Notes: generated from the letters alone by a model not told the origin. A stretch of DNA of 64,000 bases from Rhodobacteraceae bacterium SB2 (GCA_001642945.1 LGRT01000034.1:186001-250000); one strand, 5' to 3'; counted from the stretch's first letter, positions 27,950-36,587 are shown. Numbers and translations: made by a program.

Positions 27950-28050
27950 GTGTGCTGCTATGCAAAAGCGTTCTGGCGCTAGATATTATCTTCGTCAGAA
28001 CACTACTTTCATGCTTAAAAAGCGTTTTTTTTTAAAGTTAGGGGCCGTAA

Positions 28051-28518
28051 TTGAAACTGAAAATAGCAGTTTGGCTTTCATTATACGCTTGCACGATTGT
28101 AGCAGCTTCGGGCGCTATTTGGTTTGCAGGTAATTTGAATGCTAACAATTGGATTGCGCCTGATGTAGCGCCGCCTGCATGGCTTTTTGGCCCCGTTTGG
28201 ACTGTCTTATATCTGTTTATTGCAACAAGCGCCTATCGCGTGATTTATGCAGACCCTCATAAGCTAAAAGGCGTTGTCTTAGCTTTATGGAGCTTACAAA
28301 TGTGTTTGAATACGCTTTGGACACCTGTATTCTTTGGCGCATTTGATTTACCCGGCGCTCTCGCTCTCATTGTGGTTCTTTGGGCGGTAATTGGAGCGTA
28401 TAGTGCTGTTAGCTTCTCAGTTGATCGAAAAGCTGGATACCTGTTTTTGCCTTATTGGGCATGGGTCTCCTTCGCCACAATTCTAAACTATAAATATATG
28501 ATTTTGAATCCGCTTTAA
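28051..28518 (+). CDS. tspO: TspO/MBR family tryptophan-rich sensory protein
   Basis: 155 residues with five membrane helices. Family motifs: APPAWLFGPVWTVLYLFIATSAYRV, LNTLWTPVFFGAFDLP and YWAWVSFATILNY. TspO binds porphyrins and in Rhodobacter down-regulates photosynthesis genes in response to oxygen, which fits an organism with bacteriochlorophyll genes (bciA, 37674-38630). The start appears to be TTG at 28051, with AGGGG six bases upstream; no ATG is available nearby. Confidence 0.9.
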   Translation: MKLKIAVWLSLYACTIVAASGAIWFAGNLNANNWIAPDVAPPAWLFGPVWTVLYLFIATSAYRVIYADPHKLKGVVLALWSLQMCLNTLWTPVFFGAFDLPGALALIVVLWAVIGAYSAVSFSVDRKAGYLFLPYWAWVSFATILNYKYMILNPL

Positions 28519-28575
28519 CCTATTCTTAAAATGAATGCCGTGTCGGTTCCCCTAAATAAGGTTTGACTATTCATC

Positions 28576-29466
28576 ATGCGACCTCTTAATCGAACCGGCC
28601 TCGCTATCATATTAAGCTTACTTGCATTGGCATTGTTCGATTCAATGGGTTTGATAATAAAACTGCTTTCTTCAAAATTTTCTGCTGCCGAGCTTTCGAC
28701 CTGGAGAAACCTATTCGGATTAATTCCAGCTTTTTTAGTACTTTATTCGTCTAGAGCTTGGCGCCAAGCAGGGCAGATTTTTAAAATTAGGCAATGGAAA
28801 CTAGCTCTTTTTAGGGGCGTTATTGCCACGCTAGCTCAGCTTTGTTTTTACATGTCACTCGGCCTGATGGCATTTGCAACCGCGTCTACAATTACCTATG
28901 CCGGAGCGCTTTTTACAACTGCGTTTGCAATACCAATTTTAGGAGAACGCGTGGGTTGGATGCGCTGGGGGGCGGTTCTCGTCGGGTTTGTTGGTGTTGT
29001 TTTTATATTGCAACCTGGCAGTGATGCGTTCTCATTTTTCTCAATCTTACCCTTAGCCGCAGCGGCATTCTATGCGCTGCTGACAATCACGGCTAAATTA
29101 TTTGATGATGAGGTACCTAGTGCTTTGGTAAATCTGTACTCTTCAGTCATTTCAACCGCTTGCGCCACGATTATAACCTTGTTCATTGGTGGATTTACTA
29201 TGTTTACTTCTTTTAAAGAAGTTCTCTGGTTAGTCCTTATGGGAGGGTTTGGCGGATCTGCAGTTCTTTTATTGGTGACCAGTTACCGAATGACAGAACA
29301 AAGCAATTTGGCGCCATTCAGTTATTTTGGAATTCCTATCGCTTTTTTATTTGGGTGGGCATTTTTCGACGAAACACCTTGGAATACGTTATTCCCAGGC
29401 GCAGCACTCATCATTCTTGGAGGTTTGTTAATTGTTTGGCGCGAAAGTGCCCTCGCAAAACGTTAG
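28576..29466 (+). CDS. EamA/DMT-superfamily transporter
   Basis: 296 residues, ten predicted membrane helices in two five-helix EamA repeats; the first has STWRNLFGLIPAFLVLY and ATASTITYAGALFTTAFAIP, the second ends NLAPFSYFGIPIAFLFGWAFF. These are drug/metabolite exporters of unknown substrate; amino-acid or metabolite efflux is common. The ATG follows a short spacer from tspO (57 bases), so the two may share a transcript. Confidence 0.88.
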   Translation: MRPLNRTGLAIILSLLALALFDSMGLIIKLLSSKFSAAELSTWRNLFGLIPAFLVLYSSRAWRQAGQIFKIRQWKLALFRGVIATLAQLCFYMSLGLMAFATASTITYAGALFTTAFAIPILGERVGWMRWGAVLVGFVGVVFILQPGSDAFSFFSILPLAAAAFYALLTITAKLFDDEVPSALVNLYSSVISTACATIITLFIGGFTMFTSFKEVLWLVLMGGFGGSAVLLLVTSYRMTEQSNLAPFSYFGIPIAFLFGWAFFDETPWNTLFPGAALIILGGLLIVWRESALAKR

Positions 29467-30120
29467 AACTAGAATTTTCATTGCGATAAAATTTGTTCAA
29501 CGAAACTCTACACCCCTTTCAATAGCTTTGGCAGGTTGTTTTTGAAGTTTGACTTATGAGTTGCGTATCCAAAAATATTTTCTGCCGACGCCAAGTATAA
29601 ATATACCCCTAAGGGCATTGCAGGCACCCCACTGCTTTATAAGTAAGCCCTGCAATCTTAATAATAAGTTCGCGCAACAAACATCAACAAGCCCCGCCCC
29701 CTCTGCCATCTGAAAGGTTTTCGCTTTGCCTGTTTGGTATTGGCTATGCAGTTTGGATCTATCACCGCTGGGGCGATTTCCAGCAGCCGTTCCGCTATGC
29801 CACCCATCCGTCGAATTGAGCGCGCTAGGCCCGAACAGCTGACGGTGAGATTGGACGCTGGCGTGGTGAATGATGCGGTAGCACATGAATGTCGCGATAT
29901 TGTCATGCCCGATCTGTGCTGTCCTTCCCGGCAAGGCTTTAGATTGAATGCCAGAACGGAAGTTTGCACTCTTGATTGCAGGAAAGCTGCGTCTGTAAAA
30001 GGGGCTCACGCATATGGCCGATATCAGCAGTCGCACTTAGAGTCTTAAGAGTGAATTTTCAAAATCATTATTTTTGGCGCGGTAATTGCAAACCTATCCT
30101 CTAAGAATAGGAGGATAGAC
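29467..30120. other. Gene-poor stretch with a GC-rich block (about 29690-30040)
   Basis: The AT-rich flanks enclose about 350 bases of markedly higher GC. Long frames exist on both strands there, none with a ribosome site or a recognisable protein. One plus-strand frame reads LFGIGYAVWIYHRWGDFQQPF then stops, another gives AGVVNDAVAHECRDIVMPDL. This is best read as a decayed foreign fragment. Confidence 0.4.
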
Positions 30121-30438
30121 ATGTCAGAGGTCAATAATGTTGGGCTAAATGCATTTCTCGCGCAGCAATACGCGCCGAAGCAATCGGAAAAAATACCTAC
30201 CCCCGCTTCAACCGAAAAAGTAAAATCTGAACCAAGCAAAAATGCCGATGAGCGCTCTGTCGTGGTTAAGATAAGCGCTGCCGCACGCTCGATGCTTGAA
30301 GAGACGCGCGCGCTTGAAAAGCGTCAGGCCGATGCAAATATAGCCAATGCGGCGATTGATAAGCGTTTGGAGACCGTACGCTTGGACAGCCAACGCCTTG
30401 AAGAAACGCTATCTGCAAAAGCCACAGAGGCCGCTTAA
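30121..30438 (+). CDS. Small hydrophilic coiled-coil protein
   Basis: 105 residues with a strong ribosome site (AGGAGG, 7 bases before ATG). The N-half is Lys/Glu/Pro-rich and disordered; the C-half (about 50-103) is Ala/Glu/Arg-rich and helical with heptad-like spacing (ARSMLEETRALEKRQADA and later RLDSQRLEETLSAK), so a coiled coil is likely. No signal peptide. The function is unknown. 51 bases before the next TPR gene, same strand. Confidence 0.65.
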   Translation: MSEVNNVGLNAFLAQQYAPKQSEKIPTPASTEKVKSEPSKNADERSVVVKISAAARSMLEETRALEKRQADANIANAAIDKRLETVRLDSQRLEETLSAKATEAA

Positions 30439-30489
30439 AAACCGAACTATATAATTTGACGAAACGCCAATATAGTCTACCTTTTGGCG

Positions 30490-31050
30490 ATGATGACGTG
30501 GTGGAGACATATTTTTAAGCCCTGGAGTGCGTTTGCGACGCTGTTCATTATCACGGCCAGTCTTAGCCTGGCAAACCCAGAAGACCTATTAGATCAGTTG
30601 GCGCTCAGCGCCTCTGAACAAGAGGCGCAGCCGATAATTTCAAAGCTTTGGGGTGAATGGACCAGCGCGCATAGCTCTAATGCCGAAGGAAGCTTGATGC
30701 AACGTGGCATCATTGCGATGAACCAAGGCCGTATCGATGATGCAGATGTGCTCTTCGGCAGGTTAATTTTTATAAATCCTGATTTTACCGAGGCGTGGAA
30801 CAAACGTGCCACTTTACGTTTTATCAAGGGCGATTACGCAGGCTCTGAAGCCGATATTTATGAAGTTTTGATCCGGCAACCACGCCATTTTGGAGCCTTA
30901 TCAGGCTTGGGTTTAATAAATATGAAATTGGGGGAATGGCAAAAGGCCATAAACGCGTATGAAAGCCTTCTAGGCGTGTATCCCCATAGCCCCGATGCCA
31001 AAACCTATCTTCCCGCATTGAAGCGGAAACTGGGTGAAATTGAACTTTAG
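30490..31050 (+). CDS. Exported tetratricopeptide-repeat protein
   Basis: 186 residues from the ATG at 30490 (a TTG two codons upstream and an ATG one codon downstream are alternatives). N-terminal signal/anchor (FATLFIITASLSLANP) followed by TPR units at about residues 65-165, with GIIAMNQGRIDDADVLFGRL, NPDFTEAWNKRATLRFIKGD and GALSGLGLINMKLGEWQKA. A conserved alphaproteobacterial periplasmic TPR protein type; role unknown. Confidence 0.8.
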   Translation: MMTWWRHIFKPWSAFATLFIITASLSLANPEDLLDQLALSASEQEAQPIISKLWGEWTSAHSSNAEGSLMQRGIIAMNQGRIDDADVLFGRLIFINPDFTEAWNKRATLRFIKGDYAGSEADIYEVLIRQPRHFGALSGLGLINMKLGEWQKAINAYESLLGVYPHSPDAKTYLPALKRKLGEIEL

Positions 31051-31198
31051 ACGTTTTTGAACCAGTAAGGGATCTGGCGTGAAACGAGGGCAGAGCAAAC
31101 CCTAATAAGCCTGCGGGGCCTTTAACACGTGCCTGCTGTTCTTTTTCCCAAAATAATCTATAGATAACTCCACCCGATCTTGGAACAAATGGTGGGTC

Positions 31199-32098
31199 AT
31201 GAATTTTCGACAATTAGAAGCCTTTCGAGCTACAATGCGTTCCGGCTCAATCACGCGTGCGGCAGCGTCATTGAATCTTTCGCAACCCACGGTGAGCCGT
31301 CTGATCAAAGATCTCGAAGCTCAGATAGGCTTTGCCCTTTTTATCAAATTGGGGCGTGGCATCAGACCAACGACAGAGGGACAAAAATTTTATGAAGGCG
31401 TAGAGGCCACGTTTATGGGCCTTGACCGGCTGGATGATTTGGCCAAAACACTGGAAAGCAGTTCCGGGGGCACCCTTTCTTTGGGGGTCATCCCGTCGCT
31501 GGCAACGATAGAAATTCCAAGTGCTATAAACAGCCTATATCAGGCCCGACCTGACGTTAAATTACAGATCTACCTGCGTAACACACCTGCCATTATCGAA
31601 GCTATTCAATTGCAGCAATTGGATCTGGGCGTGATCAGCCGGCAACCGCCCTATAATGGCGTTGAAATCCTGTATCAAACCACCCTGCCCTATGTTTGCT
31701 TGGTTCCCGAAGAGCACGCTTTGGCTGGTTCTCAAACTGAGGTGAATTTGAACGACCTAGCGCAGACAGAAACCTTTATTACTTTTGGTGGCATTTTTCC
31801 CGAACAGATAGCCGGTCTGGATACGGCAACCATCGCCCATCTAAAGCAACGCTCGCGTTTATCGGCGGCCAATATGCCGATGGCCGCGGCATTGGCAAAA
31901 GAAACCGGCGCGCTGGCGATCGTTGACGTTTTATCCGCCGGAGTCGCTGTCGGAACAGGTGGTGTGACCAGCCTGCCACTGGTTCAAAACCTTGAATATC
32001 ATCTGGCTGTTGTCGCGCAAAATGCTGGTACATTGTCACGTCACGGGCAAGAATTGGCGGGCATTATTGCCAAGCGCTTAGACAGAATTCGATGTTAA
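31199..32098 (+). CDS. LysR-family transcriptional regulator
   Basis: 299 residues. N-terminal winged HTH (1-60: FRATMRSGSITRAAASLNLS, then QPTVSRLIKDLEAQIGFALF) and a periplasmic-binding-protein-like effector domain (90-295). It points toward, and overlaps by four bases at the stops, the DmdA-like gene, so it is convergent with the operon at 32095-36574. It is the nearest regulator for that operon, but divergent placement, the usual sign of a LysR target, is absent. Effector unknown. Confidence 0.9.
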   Translation: MNFRQLEAFRATMRSGSITRAAASLNLSQPTVSRLIKDLEAQIGFALFIKLGRGIRPTTEGQKFYEGVEATFMGLDRLDDLAKTLESSSGGTLSLGVIPSLATIEIPSAINSLYQARPDVKLQIYLRNTPAIIEAIQLQQLDLGVISRQPPYNGVEILYQTTLPYVCLVPEEHALAGSQTEVNLNDLAQTETFITFGGIFPEQIAGLDTATIAHLKQRSRLSAANMPMAAALAKETGALAIVDVLSAGVAVGTGGVTSLPLVQNLEYHLAVVAQNAGTLSRHGQELAGIIAKRLDRIRC

Positions 32099-33207
32099 GC
32101 AACCGGCAAATCTCTTATCCAGCCCGCGCGCGGCGGTTGATCTTCCACCCGCACCTCAACGTTTAAGCCCGCGCGCCAATAGCCTTTCTCAAGAAGAGAC
32201 AAACCTATATTGTTTTCTAAACGCGGCGAATATATCCCCGATGTGATTTCACCAATTTTTTGTCCCTCACAAATCACAGGCCATGGGATTGCGCAGGTTG
32301 GCACGGGGGGACCTTCAAATTCAACTGCATGGATCAACCGCTGAGGGCCTTGCGCAGCGATCGCGCATACCGCATCCCGGCCGATGTAATCAATAGAACC
32401 GCTCACATCACAAAATTTACCCAGCCCTATTTCAAATGGATTGTTTTGAAGGGTCATCTCATTGCCATATGAAAAAAGGCCGCCCTCAATCCGTTCGATC
32501 AGATTGGGGCAACCGGGGCGGATGTTATACGCTTGCCCTGCCCTCCAGAGCAAATCCCATAAACCGGGGCCATGCGCCGCCCCCTGCACATAAATCTCAA
32601 ACCCGCCTTGGCGCGAATACCCGGATCGGGCGATAAGCTGCTGGGTTCCCTCAACCTCAATCCACCCAAATTTGAAAAATCCAATATCGCGTATATCTGG
32701 CCCGAAAACCTCGGCCAGCAAAGCCTCAGCTTGCGGCCCCTGCACGGATAAAGGAAAAACATCAGGTTCATGAATATAGGCATTTAGCCCCCGGCCCAAG
32801 GCCAGCCCTTTGGCATAAAGCAGTAAATCGCTATCGGCGATTGACAGCCAAAACCGATCTTCGGCCAGCTTTAAAAGAACCGGATCATTTATCAGCCCCG
32901 CTTGGTCATCAATGATCGGCACATATAGACACTGCCCCACCTGTGCCTTGCTGATGTTGCGCGGGGTCATCAATTGCACCAAAGCGCCAGCATCTGGGCC
33001 CGATATTTCAACCTGCCTTTGGCAAGACACATCCCAAAGCTGCACATAGGCGCGCAAATGCCAATAATCTTCTTCAACACTGGTTTCAAAGGCTTTGGGC
33101 AAGAGCATATGGTTGACCACGGAAAACCCCCGAACCCCCAACGCCTCGACGCGATCCGTATAAGGTGTGCGACGAATACGCCGCGACATATTTAAGCCAT
33201 CAGCCAT
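32095..33207 (-). CDS. DmdA/GcvT-family folate-dependent methyltransferase (DMSP-demethylase-like)
   Basis: 370 residues, three GcvT-type domains. Motifs: YVQLWDVSCQRQVEISGP near residue 52, LMTPRNISKAQVGQC, LINDPVLLKL, CPNLIERIEGGLFSYGNEMT and NNPFEIGLGKFC near residue 255. These match DMSP demethylase DmdA, more of the SAR11 type as I recall it, better than glycine-cleavage T protein. One difference: ARSGYSRQGGFEIY has Tyr where DmdA sequences I remember have Trp (SGWSKQGG). It would pass a methyl group from a sulfonium or amine to tetrahydrofolate. Last gene of a four-gene operon with AGGAG before the ATG. Substrate uncertain. Confidence 0.8.
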   Translation of the reverse strand: MADGLNMSRRIRRTPYTDRVEALGVRGFSVVNHMLLPKAFETSVEEDYWHLRAYVQLWDVSCQRQVEISGPDAGALVQLMTPRNISKAQVGQCLYVPIIDDQAGLINDPVLLKLAEDRFWLSIADSDLLLYAKGLALGRGLNAYIHEPDVFPLSVQGPQAEALLAEVFGPDIRDIGFFKFGWIEVEGTQQLIARSGYSRQGGFEIYVQGAAHGPGLWDLLWRAGQAYNIRPGCPNLIERIEGGLFSYGNEMTLQNNPFEIGLGKFCDVSGSIDYIGRDAVCAIAAQGPQRLIHAVEFEGPPVPTCAIPWPVICEGQKIGEITSGIYSPRLENNIGLSLLEKGYWRAGLNVEVRVEDQPPRAGWIRDLPVA

Positions 33208-33210
33208 TGG

Positions 33211-33561
33211 TTAATCTCCTGACCACCAAACAGAGTAAGAATTCGGGTTGATAATGATCGGAATGTGGTAATGGCCTTCTCGATCAGGCATCGAAAAACG
33301 AAAGATGATTTCATCCATAATGTGCAGCCTTGCGCGAATGAGATCTTGGTTTTGCCAGTAATCTTTGGTTTCAAAGACCAGTTCATAGCGCGCCTCGGGG
33401 CTCAAAAGTCGCGCATCCAAGGTTTCTTTAAGCCGCCCGCCAGCATCCATCTGAGTGTCAAATAAACAATTTTGATTGGTCAGATTGATCAGGCGGACAG
33501 GAATAAACCCAGCATGTGTGCCATCAAATCCGTTCAGCGTGTGAGATGTTAAAACGGCCAT
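33211..33561 (-). CDS. 5-hydroxyisourate-hydrolase-like (transthyretin-related) protein, variant C-terminus
   Basis: 116 residues of the transthyretin-like fold. It begins LTSHTLNG (His of the active site), has GGRL where the catalytic Arg sits (near residue 40), and HYHIPIIINPNSY near the C-terminus. The family's diagnostic terminal YRGS is replaced by WWSGD. No other purine-degradation gene is present; it sits within an operon for a hydroxyacid oxidase, a ThDP enzyme and a DmdA-like enzyme, so hydrolysis of a different substrate is likely. Its start overlaps the previous stop by one base. Confidence 0.75.
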   Translation of the reverse strand: MAVLTSHTLNGFDGTHAGFIPVRLINLTNQNCLFDTQMDAGGRLKETLDARLLSPEARYELVFETKDYWQNQDLIRARLHIMDEIIFRFSMPDREGHYHIPIIINPNSYSVWWSGD

Positions 33562-35300
33562 TATTCAATCGATGCCTTATCACGTTTATCGGAGGTGGCT
33601 GCTACGATCGGGCTAATAACACCACGACATTTCACGTTGAGGCAAGCGGTCTTTCCGCTGGCCATCGCCCGCGCCAAAGCAGGGCCCAAAGCGGCACGAT
33701 CCTCGACCAATTCTCCATATCCCCCCATACCTTCAAAAAGGGTGTGAAACGGGATATCGCGAAAATCGGTGGCAAAATGGGAACCGTTCGCAAATAAACG
33801 CTCTTGCTGCTGGCTGATACAATCCAATCCGCCATTATTATCTATTACAACGGTGATCGGCAGCTTTTCCTGAAACGCCGCTTCGATGGATAAGCCACCC
33901 GACAAAAAGGCGCCATCCCCCGAAATTAACACGACATTACGTTCCGGATGCGCCGCTTTTGCTGATAGGGCAAAGCTTACCCCTACGCCCAGCAAGCTAT
34001 AATTCCCCGGGTGCAAAATACCGCCAAGTTTTTGACCACGCCACCCAGCCATATTAACAGCAATTTCCGACCAGAAATGCGTGTTGCCGCCGTCAAAAAC
34101 CAACCAATCCTGATCCTGTAACTGGCTTTGCACATCCAATGACAATTGCAGCGGGTGCATTTTGCGCCCCTGCGCTTGATCGAGTGTATTTTCTGTATCC
34201 AAATGCGCGTACCATTCATCAACCCATTTGGCGCGGCGCGCTTGCTGCAGCTCAAGCCAAGGGGCAAAATTAACTTTCACACCTGACAAAAGATCCAAAA
34301 ATGCAGCGGGGTCGCTGAGTATCAACCGATCTGCCGCGCGATTGTAATTCAGTTCTTCGTGGCTGCCATTGATACAGATCAAATGCGTTTCCGCTTTGAT
34401 AAAAGGCGGATTTCCGAAATTCATTTGATTGTCGAGCCGCCCTCCAATCATCAATATTATATCCGCGTCCTGCAACGCCTCTTTAGAGGGGTGATATTGG
34501 TGAAAATCTGCCAACCCCATATAGGTTTCACATTCCTCACCCAGTAGTTTCTGATGATAGGGAACGTTGAATACAGGAATTTTCAAAGCTTTCGACGCGT
34601 CTTCAAGGTTTTTTTCCGCGTGTGACCACCACACCCCGTGCCCTGCGATGATAACAGGCCGCTTTGCCATATTAAGCAGGTTTATCACATCTGCCATCAC
34701 CGCTGGTTCTGGCCAAGCTTTTGGCAAAGGCCTGTCGCTACGGTCAAATGGGCGCTCATGACGACCTGCATCCGCTGGAAAACTCGCAAACATTAAATCA
34801 ACCGGCAAGCTGATATGCACAGGCCCTGGATAACCAGTGGTTGCCGCTGTCCAGGCCCGATCGACAAATTCGCTGATCCGCTCACCATCGGTAATTTGAA
34901 CCGAATATTTCACCAATGGGGCCGCGATGGCGACATCATCAATTTCTTTAAATCCGCCTGCACCTTGGCGCTTCAGCGTCGAAGACCCAGTCACAAATAT
35001 CACCGGCGCTCGTTCGCCGCCAGCCTCCAACATGGCCGGCACCGCATTTGCGAAACCTTCCGGACCAACCAAGCAGACAGCCGGTTTGCGCGTGATACGC
35101 GTATGACCATCAGCCAAATGTCCAGCAACCTGTTCATGGGGGCAGTTGATCACAGGCATTTGACATTTCATAAACCCTTCGAGCGCAGGGTTACAAAAGC
35201 CACCAGCAAGCGTAAACACATGCTCAGCACCTTTTTCTTTGAGTGCACGGGCGAGTATCTCGCCACCACGCAGTTTTATCTCTTTGCTCTTTTCGTTCAC
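33561..35300 (-). CDS. Thiamine-diphosphate-dependent decarboxylase/lyase (acetolactate-synthase-like)
   Basis: 579 residues with the three ThDP-enzyme domains. The N-domain has the catalytic Glu in CPHEQVAGHLADG near residue 55; the C-domain has the ThDP/metal motif GDGAF...DNNGG near residue 445. It resembles acetolactate synthase, 2-hydroxyacyl-CoA lyase and benzoylformate decarboxylase but the exact branch is not clear. The start is GTG at 35300 with AGAAGG upstream. It follows the FMN hydroxyacid oxidase gene by 32 bases; oxidase plus decarboxylase recall the mandelate pathway (hydroxyacid to ketoacid to aldehyde). Confidence 0.85.
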   Translation of the reverse strand: MNEKSKEIKLRGGEILARALKEKGAEHVFTLAGGFCNPALEGFMKCQMPVINCPHEQVAGHLADGHTRITRKPAVCLVGPEGFANAVPAMLEAGGERAPVIFVTGSSTLKRQGAGGFKEIDDVAIAAPLVKYSVQITDGERISEFVDRAWTAATTGYPGPVHISLPVDLMFASFPADAGRHERPFDRSDRPLPKAWPEPAVMADVINLLNMAKRPVIIAGHGVWWSHAEKNLEDASKALKIPVFNVPYHQKLLGEECETYMGLADFHQYHPSKEALQDADIILMIGGRLDNQMNFGNPPFIKAETHLICINGSHEELNYNRAADRLILSDPAAFLDLLSGVKVNFAPWLELQQARRAKWVDEWYAHLDTENTLDQAQGRKMHPLQLSLDVQSQLQDQDWLVFDGGNTHFWSEIAVNMAGWRGQKLGGILHPGNYSLLGVGVSFALSAKAAHPERNVVLISGDGAFLSGGLSIEAAFQEKLPITVVIDNNGGLDCISQQQERLFANGSHFATDFRDIPFHTLFEGMGGYGELVEDRAALGPALARAMASGKTACLNVKCRGVISPIVAATSDKRDKASIE

Positions 35301-35332
35301 AGGATCTTCACCTTCTTACCCATAAAACCCAC

Positions 35333-36574
35333 CTAATCTAGCAGGGCATGATTATTTTTTACGATCATCGCAGGCGTCAAATCGGATATGTTTCGCGCAC
35401 CCAATTGTGCCATCGCAGCAGAAACATCATAGGCCAAACCGCTGAACAACGCGTCCAGCCCCCGCGCACCATCAGCCGCCAACGCGTAAAGCACCGGACG
35501 GCCCAACATCACCATATTGGCGCCACAAACCAAGGCCTTCACGATATCTTCGCCATTGCGAACGCCGCTATCAATAAGCAACGGATAATCCGGACCAAGC
35601 GCTTGCCGGATCAATGGTAACACTGCAATTGACGCCGGCGCGCTGTCCAACTGGCGCCCCCCATGCGTGGAAATATAAATCGCATCTGCGCCGCACTCTT
35701 GCACCTGCAACGCGTCGGGCACCGAGGTAATTCCTTTGACCACCAGCTTGCCCGGCCACAATTCACGCAATCGTTTCAAAAATTCCCAATCCGCTAAAGC
35801 GCGGCTTGCATCTCGATCAAAACCATCTCCATTATCCGGAAAGTTCAGGGGTTTGGGCACGCCGTTTGCCAAAGTTGCGAGACTCCACCTTGGATGGGTT
35901 GCGAAATCAAAAAATTGTTTTGACCTCATCCGAAAGGGCATTTTAAACCCATTCGCAACATCGCGCAAACGCCGGCTCACTTGAGGAACATCCACCGTGA
36001 ATACCAAGGTTGAATATCCGGCATTTTGGGCCCTTCGCACCAAAGAAAGCGTATGATCGAGCGGCGGTGTTACATAAAGCTGAAACCATGCATAAGTACC
36101 GGCCCATTTGCGCATATCCTCGAGGCGGCTAGACGCTGCAGATGACAATCCCACCGGAATCTGCGCAGTTTTCGCAACTTGCCCCATTATTTGGTCCGCC
36201 TTGGGATGCGAAAGATTACACATTCCCATCGGCGCGATTCCAAAGGGCAGCTGAAACGATTGATCGATAAATTTTGTGGTTAGGTTTCTGGGGTCAACCT
36301 GGCGTAAAACACGTGATTGCAGTTGAATATCACCAAATGCCTGTTTATTGCGTACCTTGCCAATTTCGCGCCCCGCCGCTCCATCAATAAAGTCAAAAAT
36401 AAGTTTGGGAAGCCGCTTTTTGGCCAGAAAGCGCGCATGAGTTGCGTCAATGACGCAGGGCGCGCCCGATTTGATTGAACTTTCGTAAGACACATATCCC
36501 CCAACGCCTTTGCAAAAGGGGATACTAAAGCCGCTAGGCAAAAACAATTCGCTTTTATTTTGCCATTCATACAT
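35333..36574 (-). CDS. FMN-dependent 2-hydroxyacid oxidase/dehydrogenase
   Basis: 413 residues. The (S)-2-hydroxyacid oxidase barrel: FDFIDGAAG, FGIAPMGMCNL, WFQLYVTPP, the flavin-contacting Lys in LVVKGITS, the catalytic His and Arg in THGGRQLDSA near residue 300, and the FMN-phosphate segment DSGVRNGEDIVKAL. It oxidises a 2-hydroxy acid to a 2-oxo acid. The first 27 residues are unlike the family; an alternative GTG at 36493 would give a conventional N-terminus. First gene of the operon; the annotated ATG lies inside an inverted repeat at 36565-36587. Confidence 0.9.
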   Translation of the reverse strand: MYEWQNKSELFLPSGFSIPFCKGVGGYVSYESSIKSGAPCVIDATHARFLAKKRLPKLIFDFIDGAAGREIGKVRNKQAFGDIQLQSRVLRQVDPRNLTTKFIDQSFQLPFGIAPMGMCNLSHPKADQIMGQVAKTAQIPVGLSSAASSRLEDMRKWAGTYAWFQLYVTPPLDHTLSLVRRAQNAGYSTLVFTVDVPQVSRRLRDVANGFKMPFRMRSKQFFDFATHPRWSLATLANGVPKPLNFPDNGDGFDRDASRALADWEFLKRLRELWPGKLVVKGITSVPDALQVQECGADAIYISTHGGRQLDSAPASIAVLPLIRQALGPDYPLLIDSGVRNGEDIVKALVCGANMVMLGRPVLYALAADGARGLDALFSGLAYDVSAAMAQLGARNISDLTPAMIVKNNHALLD

Positions 36575-36587
36575 TTTTTGTATGAAT
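36565..36587. promoter_or_regulatory. Inverted repeat at the start of the hydroxyacid-oxidase operon
   Basis: ATTCATACA and TGTATGAAT are perfect 9-base arms about a T5 centre. It overlaps the first possible ATG of the oxidase gene. It may be the operator of the operon, which would favour the downstream GTG start at 36493, or an RNA hairpin hiding the start codon. Confidence 0.45.

Noticed and set aside
29554-30036. 160-codon minus-strand frame in the GC-rich block
   Set aside because: No ribosome site, no known family, and equally long frames exist on the other strand; treated as decayed DNA.
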